This document shows positions 8,416 to 17,288 of a stretch of DNA of 59,593 nt, piece after piece. A program made the position numbers and the translations under genes. Origin of the DNA: Litorilituus sp. (GTDB lineage: Bacteria > Pseudomonadota > Gammaproteobacteria > Enterobacterales > Alteromonadaceae); NCBI GenBank assembly GCA_030754235.1, contig JASMAS010000055.1, forward strand, positions 1-59,593. The letters are read 5' to 3'. The stretch's first letter is position 1, and the number at the start of each line of letters is the position of its first letter. The notes beneath the pieces were generated by a model. The model did not search any database. It had not been told where the DNA came from and saw only the letters and a list, made by a program, of their open reading frames with translations.

Positions 8416-10113
8416 ATGGTTTCGTTTGATTCAAAAAGCTATAGCAATAAACTTTTACATTTAATCAGCTGGAGCCATTGGTTCACTTTTTTCAATATTA
8501 TTGCCGCTATCGCCCTGTCCTCTTATTACTTATTTAGTGAAACATCACCTGATACATTACTTGGTCAGGCTTACTTAGTAACAACGTGGTTAAGTCATAT
8601 TGCATTTTTGACCTTTATGAGTTTTGTGCTGATATTATTTCCATTGACTATTCTTTGGCCAAATACCAAAGTTATTCGTACTAGCGGCTCAATAATTTTT
8701 ACCTTTGGCTTATTACTATTATTGCTTGACGGCTTCATTTATAGCCGTTTGGGGTATCATCTTAATGCGTCATCAAGTGGACAGATAATAAATTTAATCA
8801 AAGATATAGCTCAAGAAAGCGGTGTTTTTTACCTTGTTAGTGGCACATTAGCTATTGTTATTTTAGGCTTTGAATTTACTGTCAGCAATTATGCTTGGAA
8901 ACATTTAAAACAATTGCAAAGAACTATGCTTGGTAAATATATTACCTTTACTTTGGTCGTGGCATTCTTTTTTAGTCACTTAACACATATTTGGGCTGAT
9001 GCTAATTTAGATTACGACATACTTCGCCAAGATACGGTATTACCACTATCTTATCCTGCTACAGCACAAACCTTATTAACTAAATACGGTTTGTTTGATA
9101 TTGAAGACTACTTAAAGCGAAAAACGAGCCCTCTATCATTTAGCCAAGCCATTCCCAGTTACCCAAAGTTGTCGCCTTTACAATGTCAAAGCACATCTGA
9201 GATTAATCAATCTGCTTTTATTATTGTGATAGATGAGCAACTAAATGAACAGCAATTATCAGAATTCACACGTCGGGCAAGCGGCAATACATTACAATTA
9301 AAAAACCATATCGATACTGCCTCAACTGATGATGCATGGTTTAATTTATTCTATTCGCTACCGAGTATTTATCAACAAGATATCTTGTCTCAGCAAACTA
9401 AACCTCTACTATTTCAACAACTAGAACATCAAGGTTTAATTGCTAGTTATACCGCTATCGGTGATAACGAAACGAGCAATTATTGGTTTGAAAAACTCTT
9501 TAATGAGCAAACTCAATTAGCGGACATTTCCAGCTTAATCTTTGCAGAGCTTTTAAATAACAAGCCTGCAGGTTTACATTTAATTCACTTTAAAAGCAGT
9601 GTAAACAATCAAGTTGATAATAAACACCGTTATCAATTTGAGTTATTTATTGATGCCCTCCTTTTAGCGCAAAAACAAAAATCTGAGAAAGACTTTATCT
9701 GGATAAGTAGTATTGGCAATCAAAGCAAAAATACGCAATTATCAAGTAAACCCGCTTTGCTTATAGCCCCTAATAACCGTAAATCTAAAGAATTAACACG
9801 GTTAACTAGTCATATGGATTTACAACCAACACTGATAACAAATTGGTTAAATTGCTCAATGCAGAGCACGAGCATTACTAATGGCGATAATTTACTCACT
9901 TTAAAGAAAGATCGTGTGTTAGCAAATACTACAACAGACGGTATTGTGGTATTTAATAAAGATAAGTCTGTACTTATTGATCAAAATGGCAACTTTCAAA
10001 GTTATTCAAGCCAATTAGCTGCCCCGATCACCATAAACAAGGATTTTCCGTTAATGATAGATGGCGTGCATTTTATTAAACGTTTTTCTGAGCAAGTAAA
10101 TTCTGCACAATAA
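8416..10113 (+). CDS. yejM: Inner-membrane sulfatase-like protein YejM/PbgA (LapC)
   Basis: This 565-residue protein (E. coli YejM, 586) has about five N-terminal membrane helices (roughly 20-190) and a periplasmic alkaline-phosphatase/sulfatase-like domain. The LISWSHWFTFFNIIAAIAL start and the SRLGYHLN motif mark the DUF3413 N-terminus. In E. coli it controls lipopolysaccharide synthesis by restraining LapB-directed degradation of LpxC. The periplasmic domain seems to lack a full set of sulfatase metal ligands, as is usual in this family. It follows yejL. Confidence 0.92.
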   Translation: MVSFDSKSYSNKLLHLISWSHWFTFFNIIAAIALSSYYLFSETSPDTLLGQAYLVTTWLSHIAFLTFMSFVLILFPLTILWPNTKVIRTSGSIIFTFGLLLLLLDGFIYSRLGYHLNASSSGQIINLIKDIAQESGVFYLVSGTLAIVILGFEFTVSNYAWKHLKQLQRTMLGKYITFTLVVAFFFSHLTHIWADANLDYDILRQDTVLPLSYPATAQTLLTKYGLFDIEDYLKRKTSPLSFSQAIPSYPKLSPLQCQSTSEINQSAFIIVIDEQLNEQQLSEFTRRASGNTLQLKNHIDTASTDDAWFNLFYSLPSIYQQDILSQQTKPLLFQQLEHQGLIASYTAIGDNETSNYWFEKLFNEQTQLADISSLIFAELLNNKPAGLHLIHFKSSVNNQVDNKHRYQFELFIDALLLAQKQKSEKDFIWISSIGNQSKNTQLSSKPALLIAPNNRKSKELTRLTSHMDLQPTLITNWLNCSMQSTSITNGDNLLTLKKDRVLANTTTDGIVVFNKDKSVLIDQNGNFQSYSSQLAAPITINKDFPLMIDGVHFIKRFSEQVNSAQ

Positions 10114-10230
10114 CTGTCCAGTTAACTAAAAATAAGGCCATAATAAGTGGATTGTCGTTGCATTCAGTTGATAAATCGTTAATATACACAACGCAAGAGT
10201 AAAGCACCCCACTTTACTATTTATTGCCAT

Positions 10231-10307
10231 CGGGGTATAGCGCAGCTTGGTAGCGCGTGCGTCTGGGGGACGTGAGGTCGCAAGTTCGAATCTTGCTACT
10301 CCGACCA
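10231..10307 (+). tRNA. tRNA-Pro (anticodon GGG)
   Basis: This 77-base gene includes an encoded CCA. The acceptor stem CGGGGTA (10231-10237) pairs with TACTCCG (10298-10304). The D arm is GCGC-AGCTTGGTA-GCGC. The anticodon loop CTGGGGG places GGG at 10265-10267. The T arm is GCAAG-TTCGAAT-CTTGC. It decodes CCC and CCU. A strong hairpin terminator follows within 10 bases, so this looks like a single-gene unit. Confidence 0.97.
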
Positions 10308-10315
10308 TATTTAAT

Positions 10316-10354
10316 AAAAAGTAAAAGCTCGCGTCATGCGGGCTTTTACTTTTT
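10316..10354 (+). terminator. Terminator after tRNA-Pro
   Basis: AAAAAGTAAAAGC and GCTTTTACTTTTT form a long stem extended by a GC-rich inner part (TCGCG / GCGGG) around TCAT. It ends in a T-run on the plus strand and an equivalent T-run on the minus strand. It could therefore serve the tRNA and also the minus-strand FKBP gene that ends at 10470. Confidence 0.9.
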
Positions 10355-10469
10355 ATAATACTTAATAAAACCTTCCTCTTTTACGTTCTCTCGCAGATAT
10401 ATCGCATACAGGTAAATCGATATCAATCAAGCATGCAGATAACGGCGACAAATAACCGACCAAGAAAAA

Positions 10470-10940
10470 TTAATTAATCTCTAATAATTCAACTTCAAAA
10501 ATAAGCAATGAACCCGGCATAATTCTACCGGCAGACCTGTTGCCGTAGGCTAAATAAGATGGAATAAAAAATTTAAATTTATCACCCTTTGCCATCAGCT
10601 GTAGACCTTCAGTCCAACCTTTAATGACTTGGTTTAAGCCAAATTGAATGGGTTGCCCACGCTCTACTGAGCTATCAAATACGGTGCCATCTAATAAATA
10701 GCCATGATAATGCACTTTTACTTTAGCGCTAGCCCTTGGCTGTATAGTACCTTCGCCTTTTTGTAGTATTTGATATTGCAAACCAGAACTCGTTTCAATA
10801 ATTCCATTAACGGTTTTATTTTTGGCTAAAAATTCGCTGCCAATGGCAATATTGTTAGCCGCGGCTTTTTTGTTGTTGGTGCTTCTATTAAAGTAAAATA
10901 CAACCAAGCCAATAATGATGGCTAAAAAAATAAATTTCAT
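10470..10940 (-). CDS. Membrane-anchored FKBP-type peptidyl-prolyl isomerase
   Basis: This 156-residue protein has one N-terminal membrane helix (MKFIFLAIIIGLVVFYF) and a C-terminal FKBP domain (about 50-156). FKBP signatures include VKVHYHGYLLDGTVFDSS, GWTEGLQLM, LAYGNRSAG and LLIFEVELL. It catalyses proline cis-trans isomerisation, probably at the periplasmic face; the short tail before the helix and the following polar linker suit an anchored domain. It is a single gene, and the tRNA-Pro terminator lies downstream. Confidence 0.93.
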   Translation of the reverse strand: MKFIFLAIIIGLVVFYFNRSTNNKKAAANNIAIGSEFLAKNKTVNGIIETSSGLQYQILQKGEGTIQPRASAKVKVHYHGYLLDGTVFDSSVERGQPIQFGLNQVIKGWTEGLQLMAKGDKFKFFIPSYLAYGNRSAGRIMPGSLLIFEVELLEIN

Positions 10941-11122
10941 AATACATCTCGTTTGTTATTTAATGTTAACTATTTTAGCACTCAGCTGTTTTCTTGATAA
11001 AGCAAAATTATTCACTTCACAATACCGAGTTACAAAGATCAGTGTTAAATTTATTTGGAAAATACCGTTCAACAGCCTAGACTAGAAACATTAGTTTTTA
11101 TTGATAATGCTGAGATACCTAA

Positions 11123-11857
11123 TTGAAGTTAAAAACAAAGATTGAATATTACCTCGACTATTTCATGACCGTAATCTTATTACCTTTGTTATTTTTTCAA
11201 GCTGTTTGGTTGAAAATCAAGGTGTTGGTTTTACCTGAGCCAAATGGTAAACGTTCTGGAAGCCTTGGTGATAAAGGTAATAAACTAAACTTATTAGTGA
11301 TAGGTGACTCTGCAGCAGCAGGTGTTGGTGTTAATGAACAATCAGATGCTTTAGCTTGGCAATTGGCACAAAACCTTGGGCGAAAATATCAAGTAAATTG
11401 GCAACTTGTCGCTAAAACTGGCTTTACATCAAAAGATATTATTAAAGAGTTAAATGGCTTGCCAAATAAAGCTTTTGATTATGTGTTGGTTTCCGTTGGT
11501 GTTAATGATGTGACACACTTAACATCAATTAAACAGTGGTATGGCAACATAAATGCCATTGCTAATTTGATAGAAAGGAAGTTTGACTCCCCGACACTAC
11601 TATTAACCTGTGTGCCGCCAATGCAACTTTTTAAAGCGATCCCTTTTCCACTAAATTGGTGGTTTGGAACACGAGCAAAAAGATTCAATAGCATTATGAC
11701 AAAAGTGGCGGATAGCAAACCGTATTGCACACTTCTTAGATTTGACACACCCTTTGAACCTAAGTTTTTAGCTCAAGATGGTATTCATCCATCAAGTATT
11801 GCTTATCGTCTATGGGCAACTCAAGCCACTAACCAAATAGACAGCTCTACAGATTAA
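11123..11857 (+). CDS. SGNH/GDSL-family esterase
   Basis: This 244-residue protein has a hydrophobic N-terminal segment (about 14-36) followed by an SGNH hydrolase domain. Block I is IGDSAAAGVGV, with the nucleophile S63. Block III is SVGVNDVTHL, with the Asn. Block V is DGIHPSS, with the catalytic Asp and His. It may hydrolyse a lipid or carbohydrate ester; the substrate is unknown. The chosen start is TTG; the next in-frame ATG (11165) would cut into the hydrophobic segment and has no clear ribosome site. It is convergent with the FtsZ paralogue. Confidence 0.85.
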   Translation: MKLKTKIEYYLDYFMTVILLPLLFFQAVWLKIKVLVLPEPNGKRSGSLGDKGNKLNLLVIGDSAAAGVGVNEQSDALAWQLAQNLGRKYQVNWQLVAKTGFTSKDIIKELNGLPNKAFDYVLVSVGVNDVTHLTSIKQWYGNINAIANLIERKFDSPTLLLTCVPPMQLFKAIPFPLNWWFGTRAKRFNSIMTKVADSKPYCTLLRFDTPFEPKFLAQDGIHPSSIAYRLWATQATNQIDSSTD

Positions 11858-12116
11858 AGCCTTGGTTAATTCAGCTGGGTAAACAGCTCAACATGTAACG
11901 CGTTATCGTTATCACCTTGTTTTAATGTGACTTTATAGATAGTGATAAGATTTACAAAATATACTCTGGTATAAAAAAGGCTACTACCGTGCTGTTTAAA
12001 GCACTTTACTAACACCCCTTCCCAGCTTTTCTATATTTAAATATAGGGCTATTTACACTATACAAAAAATACCTACCATTTCTATTCGGCTTAGCCATAG
12101 TGTTATATTGAGCCCT

Positions 12117-13241
12117 TTAACGATTAGGTGCTGATATTTTATTGGCCATTAGTTTACGTGTTATAGCCGGAATATCGGTATAATCTTGCTCTGATTGTAG
12201 ATCTGAATCATTTTCTGCAAAGACTAAATCATCATCATTATGAATTGGTAATTTATAAGTTTTCTGTTGTTTATGTTCATGTGTTGGCGTAATGCCAGAA
12301 GCAATAATTAGCACTTCTATCTCTGATGATAAGTTAGGATCAAGGGTGATACCAGGAACAATTAATACCGACTTATTAGATATTTTTTCTCTAATATGAT
12401 CGATTAAACCATTATATGTGCTTAATTTAGGTTCAGACTTGCAAAATAGCTGAAAGATAATACCTTTAGCGGTGTCAATATTAGCAATTGAAACAAGCGG
12501 ATTATTTATTGCTTGTTCGAGAGCCTCAAATGCTTGTTCTTCATTATCAGCCTTACCAACGCCTAAAATTGACTCCCCTTCAAAAGAGAGAATACTTGAG
12601 AAATCATTCTTATCAACATTAACATAGCCTGTTTCAGTTAACATTTGTACTAAAGACACTAAAAGGTTTTTTAAGACCTCATTGCTTTGATTAAATGCAG
12701 AAAACACCCCGACACTCTCACGTAATCCTTCTAATAACAAATCGTTTGATAGCGTTATATAAGCATGAATTGGTTCTTTAATTTCGTTCACGCCTTGAAG
12801 AGCATAATCCATTTTCAATTGTCCCTCTGAGGCAAATGGTATTGTCGCTATAGCTAAGCAGTTAATATTTAACTCTCGGGCAATACGTGCAATTAAAGGG
12901 CTTGCCCCTGTACCAGTGCCGCCACCAAAACCAGCAGTGATAATAATAATATCACTGTCCTTGACAGCATTAGTTAACACCTCTTCGCTTTCTTGCGCTG
13001 CTTGTAGCCCAATTGATGGATTTGAGCCTGCGCCATAACCATTAGTAAGGCTTTCACCAATAAGTATTTTATTCTCTACGTCTACTTTACTTAGGGCTGC
13101 AAGATCGGTGTTAACCGCAATAAGATTTACACGTTGGGATAAATTGTTTTGATGTAACATATTCACCGTATTGCAACCACAGCCACCAATACCAAGCACA
13201 GTAATTATTAATTCAGGGTTGGTATGAAGGAGTTCTTTCAT
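12117..13241 (-). CDS. Divergent FtsZ paralogue
   Basis: This is a 374-residue tubulin/FtsZ-family GTPase (E. coli FtsZ, 383). The G-box GGGTGTG is at 106-112. The T3-like loop is GAGSNPSIG. The T7 loop keeps NxDxxD (N208, D210, D213), so GTP hydrolysis on polymerisation should be possible. The end has DYTDIPAITRK (353-363), which matches the FtsZ C-terminal peptide that binds FtsA, ZipA and other partners. It is not in a division cluster and its body is quite diverged, so it is probably a second FtsZ. It could modulate the main ring or act in another process. Confidence 0.88.
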   Translation of the reverse strand: MKELLHTNPELIITVLGIGGCGCNTVNMLHQNNLSQRVNLIAVNTDLAALSKVDVENKILIGESLTNGYGAGSNPSIGLQAAQESEEVLTNAVKDSDIIIITAGFGGGTGTGASPLIARIARELNINCLAIATIPFASEGQLKMDYALQGVNEIKEPIHAYITLSNDLLLEGLRESVGVFSAFNQSNEVLKNLLVSLVQMLTETGYVNVDKNDFSSILSFEGESILGVGKADNEEQAFEALEQAINNPLVSIANIDTAKGIIFQLFCKSEPKLSTYNGLIDHIREKISNKSVLIVPGITLDPNLSSEIEVLIIASGITPTHEHKQQKTYKLPIHNDDDLVFAENDSDLQSEQDYTDIPAITRKLMANKISAPNR

Positions 13242-13718
13242 GAGTTTTCCTTATGTAATTATTTATATAATTTAAAATTTTTAACACCCTTAACCAACAA
13301 TAATATCGATTGTAGCGATAAATTAACTTTCATTTATCAAATCTTTTATGGGCTAATTTTATAAAATCATCCTCGAACTAACCTCATTATAATGTTCAAT
13401 GTTTAAATCTTCCAACATAAAAGATAACTCTAGCAGTACAAATATTCACTTTTTTACTTCTCATTAATTCTGTGTAGTAGAGGGTTCACCTTTATAACAG
13501 AAAAACTTTCTGCCCTCTAACTTTAAGGGCTTTAAAAGAAAGTAAACATTTACTTATATGACCTACAGGGTTATCAGGGTTGCTACCAAGCGCCATCTTG
13601 GGGTTGCCGGGGTTATAGTGGCATTCATTGTTAGGGGTATCAGGGTTAGGCTTGGCTTTTCTTTTAGGGTTCGCGGGGTTATAATGTTTTGGCGATAAAA
13701 ATGACATTAAAGGAACAT
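13242..13718. other. 477-base gap between ftsZ-like and hicB-like genes
   Basis: This divergent intergenic region should contain promoters for both flanking genes. The left part (13242-13490) is AT-rich with no visible gene. At 13495-13540 there is an inverted pair, AGAAAAACTTTCTG and CTTTAAGGGCTTTAAAAG. The right part is filled by the 66-base GGGTT-rich direct repeat (separate entry). No HicA-like small gene is present. Confidence 0.5.
13566..13692 (+). repeat. Two tandem 66-base GGGTT-rich repeats
   Basis: Two diverged copies lie head to tail with an exact 66-base period. AGGGTTATCAGGGTT at 13567 matches AGGGGTATCAGGGTT at 13633. TTGGGGTTGCCGGGGTTATAG at 13598 matches the same block, with changes, at 13664. 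On the minus strand a frame reads through as a 22-residue repeat beginning HYNPxNPK. That frame has no credible start or ribosome site, so I treat it as a DNA repeat. It ends just before the hicB-like gene. Confidence 0.7.
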
Positions 13719-14144
13719 ATGAAATATTCAATTGTATTTAATAAAGAAAGTAGTGATAGCTGTTATCAAGTAAGTGTCCCTGACCTACCAGGATGTGCAC
13801 TAACGGCCGAGACTATTGATTTTGGATTAGATAAAGTAAGGGAAGAAATTAAATCTCATTTAGCTATATTGGCAGAATACGGAGAACACATACCGTCAGC
13901 ATCCTCAATAGATAAGCAAAGGAAAAGCTACGAATTAGCGCACCCAAATAATTACCATCAAGCATTTTGGGCAATTGTTGAGATAGATATAACGGCGTAT
14001 TTAGGCAGAAGTCACAAAATTAATGTCACTTTGCCTGAACTATTGATTAAACAAATTGATCAAAAAGTTAGCAAAAGCTCTGCCTACAAAACTAGATCTG
14101 GATTTATTGCGACTGCATGTTTAGTCGAATTAAAAAATAAATAA
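13719..14144 (+). CDS. HicB-family antitoxin-like protein (no HicA partner seen)
   Basis: This 142-residue protein has an N-terminal partial RNase-H-like HicB fold (YSIVFNKES, then SVPDLPGCALTAETI) and a C-terminal ribbon-helix-helix DNA-binding segment (INVTLPELLIKQIDQKV). HicB normally neutralises the HicA mRNA interferase and represses its own operon. No HicA-like gene is next to it on either strand, so it is an orphan or has another role. The ATG at 13719 was chosen for its AAAGGA ribosome site and for alignment to HicB starts; ATG at 13701 is an alternative. Confidence 0.82.
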   Translation: MKYSIVFNKESSDSCYQVSVPDLPGCALTAETIDFGLDKVREEIKSHLAILAEYGEHIPSASSIDKQRKSYELAHPNNYHQAFWAIVEIDITAYLGRSHKINVTLPELLIKQIDQKVSKSSAYKTRSGFIATACLVELKNK

Positions 14145-14345
14145 AGTCGAATTATTGGGGATATAACACTTAGAGTAGATTGAACTTTGAGGATTACATT
14201 TTTTCGTGTTAGTTGTTGTAAAATCGCGGTACTTGCAATGAAACATAGTTTTCTAGGTAAATGATTTGCTACGAAGCGCAATAAGTATTTTAGCGGTTCT
14301 ACAAGACCGCGTTTATTAACGAACGGGTAAGGGCTTAAATTCATT

Positions 14346-14379
14346 AATTTATAAAATTAATGAATTTATAAAATTAATG
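14346..14379. repeat. Perfect 17-base tandem repeat
   Basis: AATTTATAAAATTAATG is repeated exactly at 14346-14362 and 14363-14379. The first copy together with flanking TTCATT also forms an AT-rich imperfect palindrome. It may only be slippage in AT-rich DNA. Confidence 0.8.
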
Positions 14380-14387
14380 ATATAACG

Positions 14388-14520
14388 AGGGCTGTTGATC
14401 TTTCAGGGTTAAATTTTATTCGAGATAAAAGTATTTTAGTCTCGGCGCGTAGTGTTTAGCGTAGTCATTATAAGCACATACATACTCTGTTTTATCTATA
14501 AGAAAAGAAACTCCTCGAAA
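14388..14520 (+). repeat. Dispersed intergenic repeat, copy 1
   Basis: The copy begins AGGGCTGTTGATCTTTCAGG, continues TTAAATTTTATTCGAGATAAA, then TCGGCGCGTAGTG and TAGCGTAGTCA. These blocks align in order with the copies at 24194-24342 and 34752-34891. Its right end is decayed. It lies between hicB-like and bioD. Confidence 0.65.
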
Positions 14521-14556
14521 CATAATCCCTAAAATTTTGTGACTCCAATGCCTTTG

Positions 14557-15261
14557 TTAAGAGATTAGGGGTTCAATATTAATTTTTTTTGCCGCTGAGA
14601 TTATTTTAGCAGAGAGCGTTTGCTTGGTATCATCAAATGTAAGAACAGCTAATTTAGGCATAGGTAATAGTTGCTCTAATGAAGTAATATTCTGTGTTAA
14701 ATTGGCCATTGTGCTGACTGAAGCTTGATTAGCAACCCAACCAACACAGGATAGGCCATCGGCCTTTATTGCTTCGTAAGTTAACAGGGCATGGTTTAAG
14801 CAACCGAGCTTCATATTAACAACTAAAATTACCTGTTGTTTTGTTGTTACAGCAAAGTCTGATAGAAAAGTTTTCTTTTCTATTGATAAAGGTAAACGCC
14901 ATCCCCCTGCACCTTCGGTGAGGTTTATGTCTGCGCTAAGTGAAACAACACTAGCAAAATAATGATTTATGTCTGCCAGTGAAATTTCTTGGTTTGTTTG
15001 CTTTGCAGCAATATGTGGTGCAATAGAATCAACAAAAGCGATGGGGTTAATTTCTTTGATTGTTTGTTTAGCATTGGCAAACCGACACAAAAGTTCAGCA
15101 TCCTCGTTAATTAACCCTTCTACTGTTTGTTGGCAACCAGCTGAAATAGGTTTATAGGTGGCAACTTTTTTACCTGCACTTTTGAGTGCTTGTGCTAATG
15201 CACAGGTAACAAAGGTTTTTCCTGCATCGGTATCTGTGGCAGTAATAAATAAATTCTTCAT
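14557..15261 (-). CDS. bioD: Dethiobiotin synthetase
   Basis: This 234-residue ATP-dependent enzyme closes the ureido ring of dethiobiotin from 7,8-diaminopelargonate and CO2. The N-terminal P-loop is TATDTDAGKTFVTCALAQAL and TYKPISAGCQ follows; LTEGAGGWRLPL is the conserved magnesium/ATP region. It is the last gene of bioB-bioF-bioC-bioD on the minus strand, 25 bases after bioC, so it should be controlled by the BirA-type operator upstream of bioB. Confidence 0.97.
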   Translation of the reverse strand: MKNLFITATDTDAGKTFVTCALAQALKSAGKKVATYKPISAGCQQTVEGLINEDAELLCRFANAKQTIKEINPIAFVDSIAPHIAAKQTNQEISLADINHYFASVVSLSADINLTEGAGGWRLPLSIEKKTFLSDFAVTTKQQVILVVNMKLGCLNHALLTYEAIKADGLSCVGWVANQASVSTMANLTQNITSLEQLLPMPKLAVLTFDDTKQTLSAKIISAAKKINIEPLIS

Positions 15262-15286
15262 AAAATCACGTTAAATAAAAGTTCAC

Positions 15287-16084
15287 TTAGCTATTAACTT
15301 TTACAACTAACCCAGAATATAAACGGTAAGTTGCAGGGTATATACCGCTGGGCTCTAAAAAGTCTTGGTAATGCTTTATCATAGCAAACCATTTGTCTTT
15401 CCCTGACAAGCCACGGTTACGTTTTTGTGGTAGATGGTTGGCACCAAGTCCTTTTAATTCTCGAGCTAAATGTATAACATTTTGGTACTCAAGAACAATA
15501 TCCTGACATTTGTGCTCGATTACTCGCGCCCCGTCATGATTAAATAACTGAGCGAGTTCTTCTTCGGTTTTAAAATCTATTACGTGTTGATCATCATCAA
15601 CTTGTTTCCATGAAGACTTTAGTTCATGTAAAGTACCATCCATTAACGTGGTGAAAATAATCAAGCCGCCCGGCTTTAATACACGTAACATTTCGTTAAT
15701 CGCAACATCTAAAGGCTCACACCACTGGATAACCAAATTTGAATAAATAAAATCTATGCTGTTATCTTGAAGGGGGATTTTATGGGCATCAGCTTCAATC
15801 CAATGAATAGACTTATCTCTTGTTGCTTGTGCAAAAGAGAGCATATCTTTAGAAAAATCTAAACCAATAACTTGTGTATATGAACTTGCTAATAAGTCAG
15901 TAAAGAAACCGGTACCAGCGCCAAGATCTAACACGGTTAGGTCGTTTTGTTTAGGTAACCAAGGCATTAAGTGTTTTCCAGAAAAACGTTGTAATCTTGC
16001 TGAAACGTCATAGGATTGGCTAGCTAAACCAAAAGATTTTGCAATTTTTTCTCTATCAAGTGTCTGTTGTTCTTTATAGGACAT
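15287..16084 (-). CDS. bioC: Malonyl-ACP O-methyltransferase
   Basis: This 265-residue SAM-dependent methyltransferase (E. coli BioC, 251) has motif I VLDLGAGTGFFTDLL and the downstream FIYSNLVIQWCEPLD. It methylates malonyl-ACP so that fatty-acid synthesis can build the pimelate moiety of biotin; the matching esterase (BioH or equivalent) is not in this window. It sits between bioF and bioD with short gaps on both sides, in one operon. Confidence 0.95.
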   Translation of the reverse strand: MSYKEQQTLDREKIAKSFGLASQSYDVSARLQRFSGKHLMPWLPKQNDLTVLDLGAGTGFFTDLLASSYTQVIGLDFSKDMLSFAQATRDKSIHWIEADAHKIPLQDNSIDFIYSNLVIQWCEPLDVAINEMLRVLKPGGLIIFTTLMDGTLHELKSSWKQVDDDQHVIDFKTEEELAQLFNHDGARVIEHKCQDIVLEYQNVIHLARELKGLGANHLPQKRNRGLSGKDKWFAMIKHYQDFLEPSGIYPATYRLYSGLVVKVNS

Positions 16085-16103
16085 TAAAAACCTTTACTAA
16101 ACT

Positions 16104-17279
16104 CTAATCGAGTGCTTTATTTAAACAGCTTGCTAGCTGATTGATTTGTTTATGATTATGGTTTGCGCACACGGTTACGCGTAACCTTGATGAGCCGACC
16201 GCTACTGTTGGCGGACGTATAGCAGTGAGCCAAAGCCCCTGTTTTTTTAGTGTCTCGCTAATTTGAATCGTCTTTTTTTCATCACCGACAATAATCGATT
16301 GAATAGCTGATTGAGAGGCTATGATATTTATTTTAGGATCTAATAACTCAGTTAACAAATGAGTGAGCTCGGATATTTTATCACGTCGCCATTGTGCTTG
16401 TTGTATAAGCTCAATACTTCGCTTCGTTGCCCAAGCTAATGCAGGTGAGATCGCTGTAGAATAAATATAATGGCGAGCAAAATTAATTAAGTAGTCATGT
16501 AATGGCGCGTCACATGCTAAAAAAGCACCACTAGTGGCTATTGCTTTACCAAAAGTAGCCATGGTAATGTTACTGGCAATTTTACTGGCACTACCTTGCC
16601 CTTTTTCGCCAATAACACCAACACTATGAGCATCGTCAAGATATAACCAAGCATTATGTTTTTTGGATAACTGTGCAAGTGCTAAAAGTTTAGCTTGATC
16701 ACCATCCATACTAAAAACACCTTCAGATGCAATTAACAGGTTTTGTGCCGTGTTTTTTTTCATTAACTGACTAAGGTGTGTTAAATCATTGTGCGCAAAT
16801 CGTTTAACAGTAGCTTTACTGGCATAAGCCCCATCGAGCATAGAGGCATGAGATAATTTATCGAGAAAAAAATTTGTCGATTGATCTTGCCCAAGCGCTT
16901 GAAATGCTGCCATGTTAGCGCTAAAACCACTGGAAAATAATAAACAATTAGGTTTATTTAACCACTGACAGATAACCTCTTCGAGTGCTTGATGAGCATA
17001 ATTAAAACCAGTGATTAAACTAGATGAGCTAGCACTTAAACCAAACTTATCTATGCCCTCTTGCATGGCTTGATTAATGTTGGGGTGATGATTTAATCCC
17101 AAATAATCATTTGAAGAGAAGTTTAGGTACTGCTTACCGGCAACGTCAATATATGGCTCGCTTGTTGTATCATTGTTATCTGTGCTAGATCTGTTATTGG
17201 TTTTGATACAAACACGTTCTCTATAGCGAAAAAGAGAACGCTGGTTTTTCAGTTGTTCTGTAATAAAATCAAAAGCCAT
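16104..17279 (-). CDS. bioF: 8-amino-7-oxononanoate synthase
   Basis: This 391-residue PLP enzyme condenses pimeloyl-ACP with alanine. The Schiff-base lysine is K245 in TMATFGKAIATSGAF. YLDDAHSVGVIG is the cofactor-binding region, and FSSNDYLGLNHHP and FSSGFSANMA are typical of the alpha-oxoamine synthase family. It begins 9 bases after bioB and is followed by bioC after 19 bases. Confidence 0.97.
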   Translation of the reverse strand: MAFDFITEQLKNQRSLFRYRERVCIKTNNRSSTDNNDTTSEPYIDVAGKQYLNFSSNDYLGLNHHPNINQAMQEGIDKFGLSASSSSLITGFNYAHQALEEVICQWLNKPNCLLFSSGFSANMAAFQALGQDQSTNFFLDKLSHASMLDGAYASKATVKRFAHNDLTHLSQLMKKNTAQNLLIASEGVFSMDGDQAKLLALAQLSKKHNAWLYLDDAHSVGVIGEKGQGSASKIASNITMATFGKAIATSGAFLACDAPLHDYLINFARHYIYSTAISPALAWATKRSIELIQQAQWRRDKISELTHLLTELLDPKINIIASQSAIQSIIVGDEKKTIQISETLKKQGLWLTAIRPPTVAVGSSRLRVTVCANHNHKQINQLASCLNKALD

Positions 17280-17288
17280 CAGTATCTC

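Larger units (their letters stand above)
14145..14556. other. 412-base gap between hicB-like gene and bioD
   Basis: This is the space between convergent genes. It has no credible ORF. It holds the 17-base tandem repeat at 14346-14379 and one copy of the dispersed repeat family from about 14388. A clear T-run terminator for bioD was not found. Confidence 0.5.

Noticed and set aside
10126..10308. Minus-strand frame of 60 codons with VGVARFELATSRPPDARATK
   Set aside because: It is antisense to tRNA-Pro; this peptide is a known mis-annotation caused by the tRNA sequence.
13492..13731. Minus-strand frame of 79 codons with NPxNP repeats
   Set aside because: It lacks a ribosome site and a good start, and overlaps the start of the hicB-like gene on the other strand. 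Kept only as a repeat.
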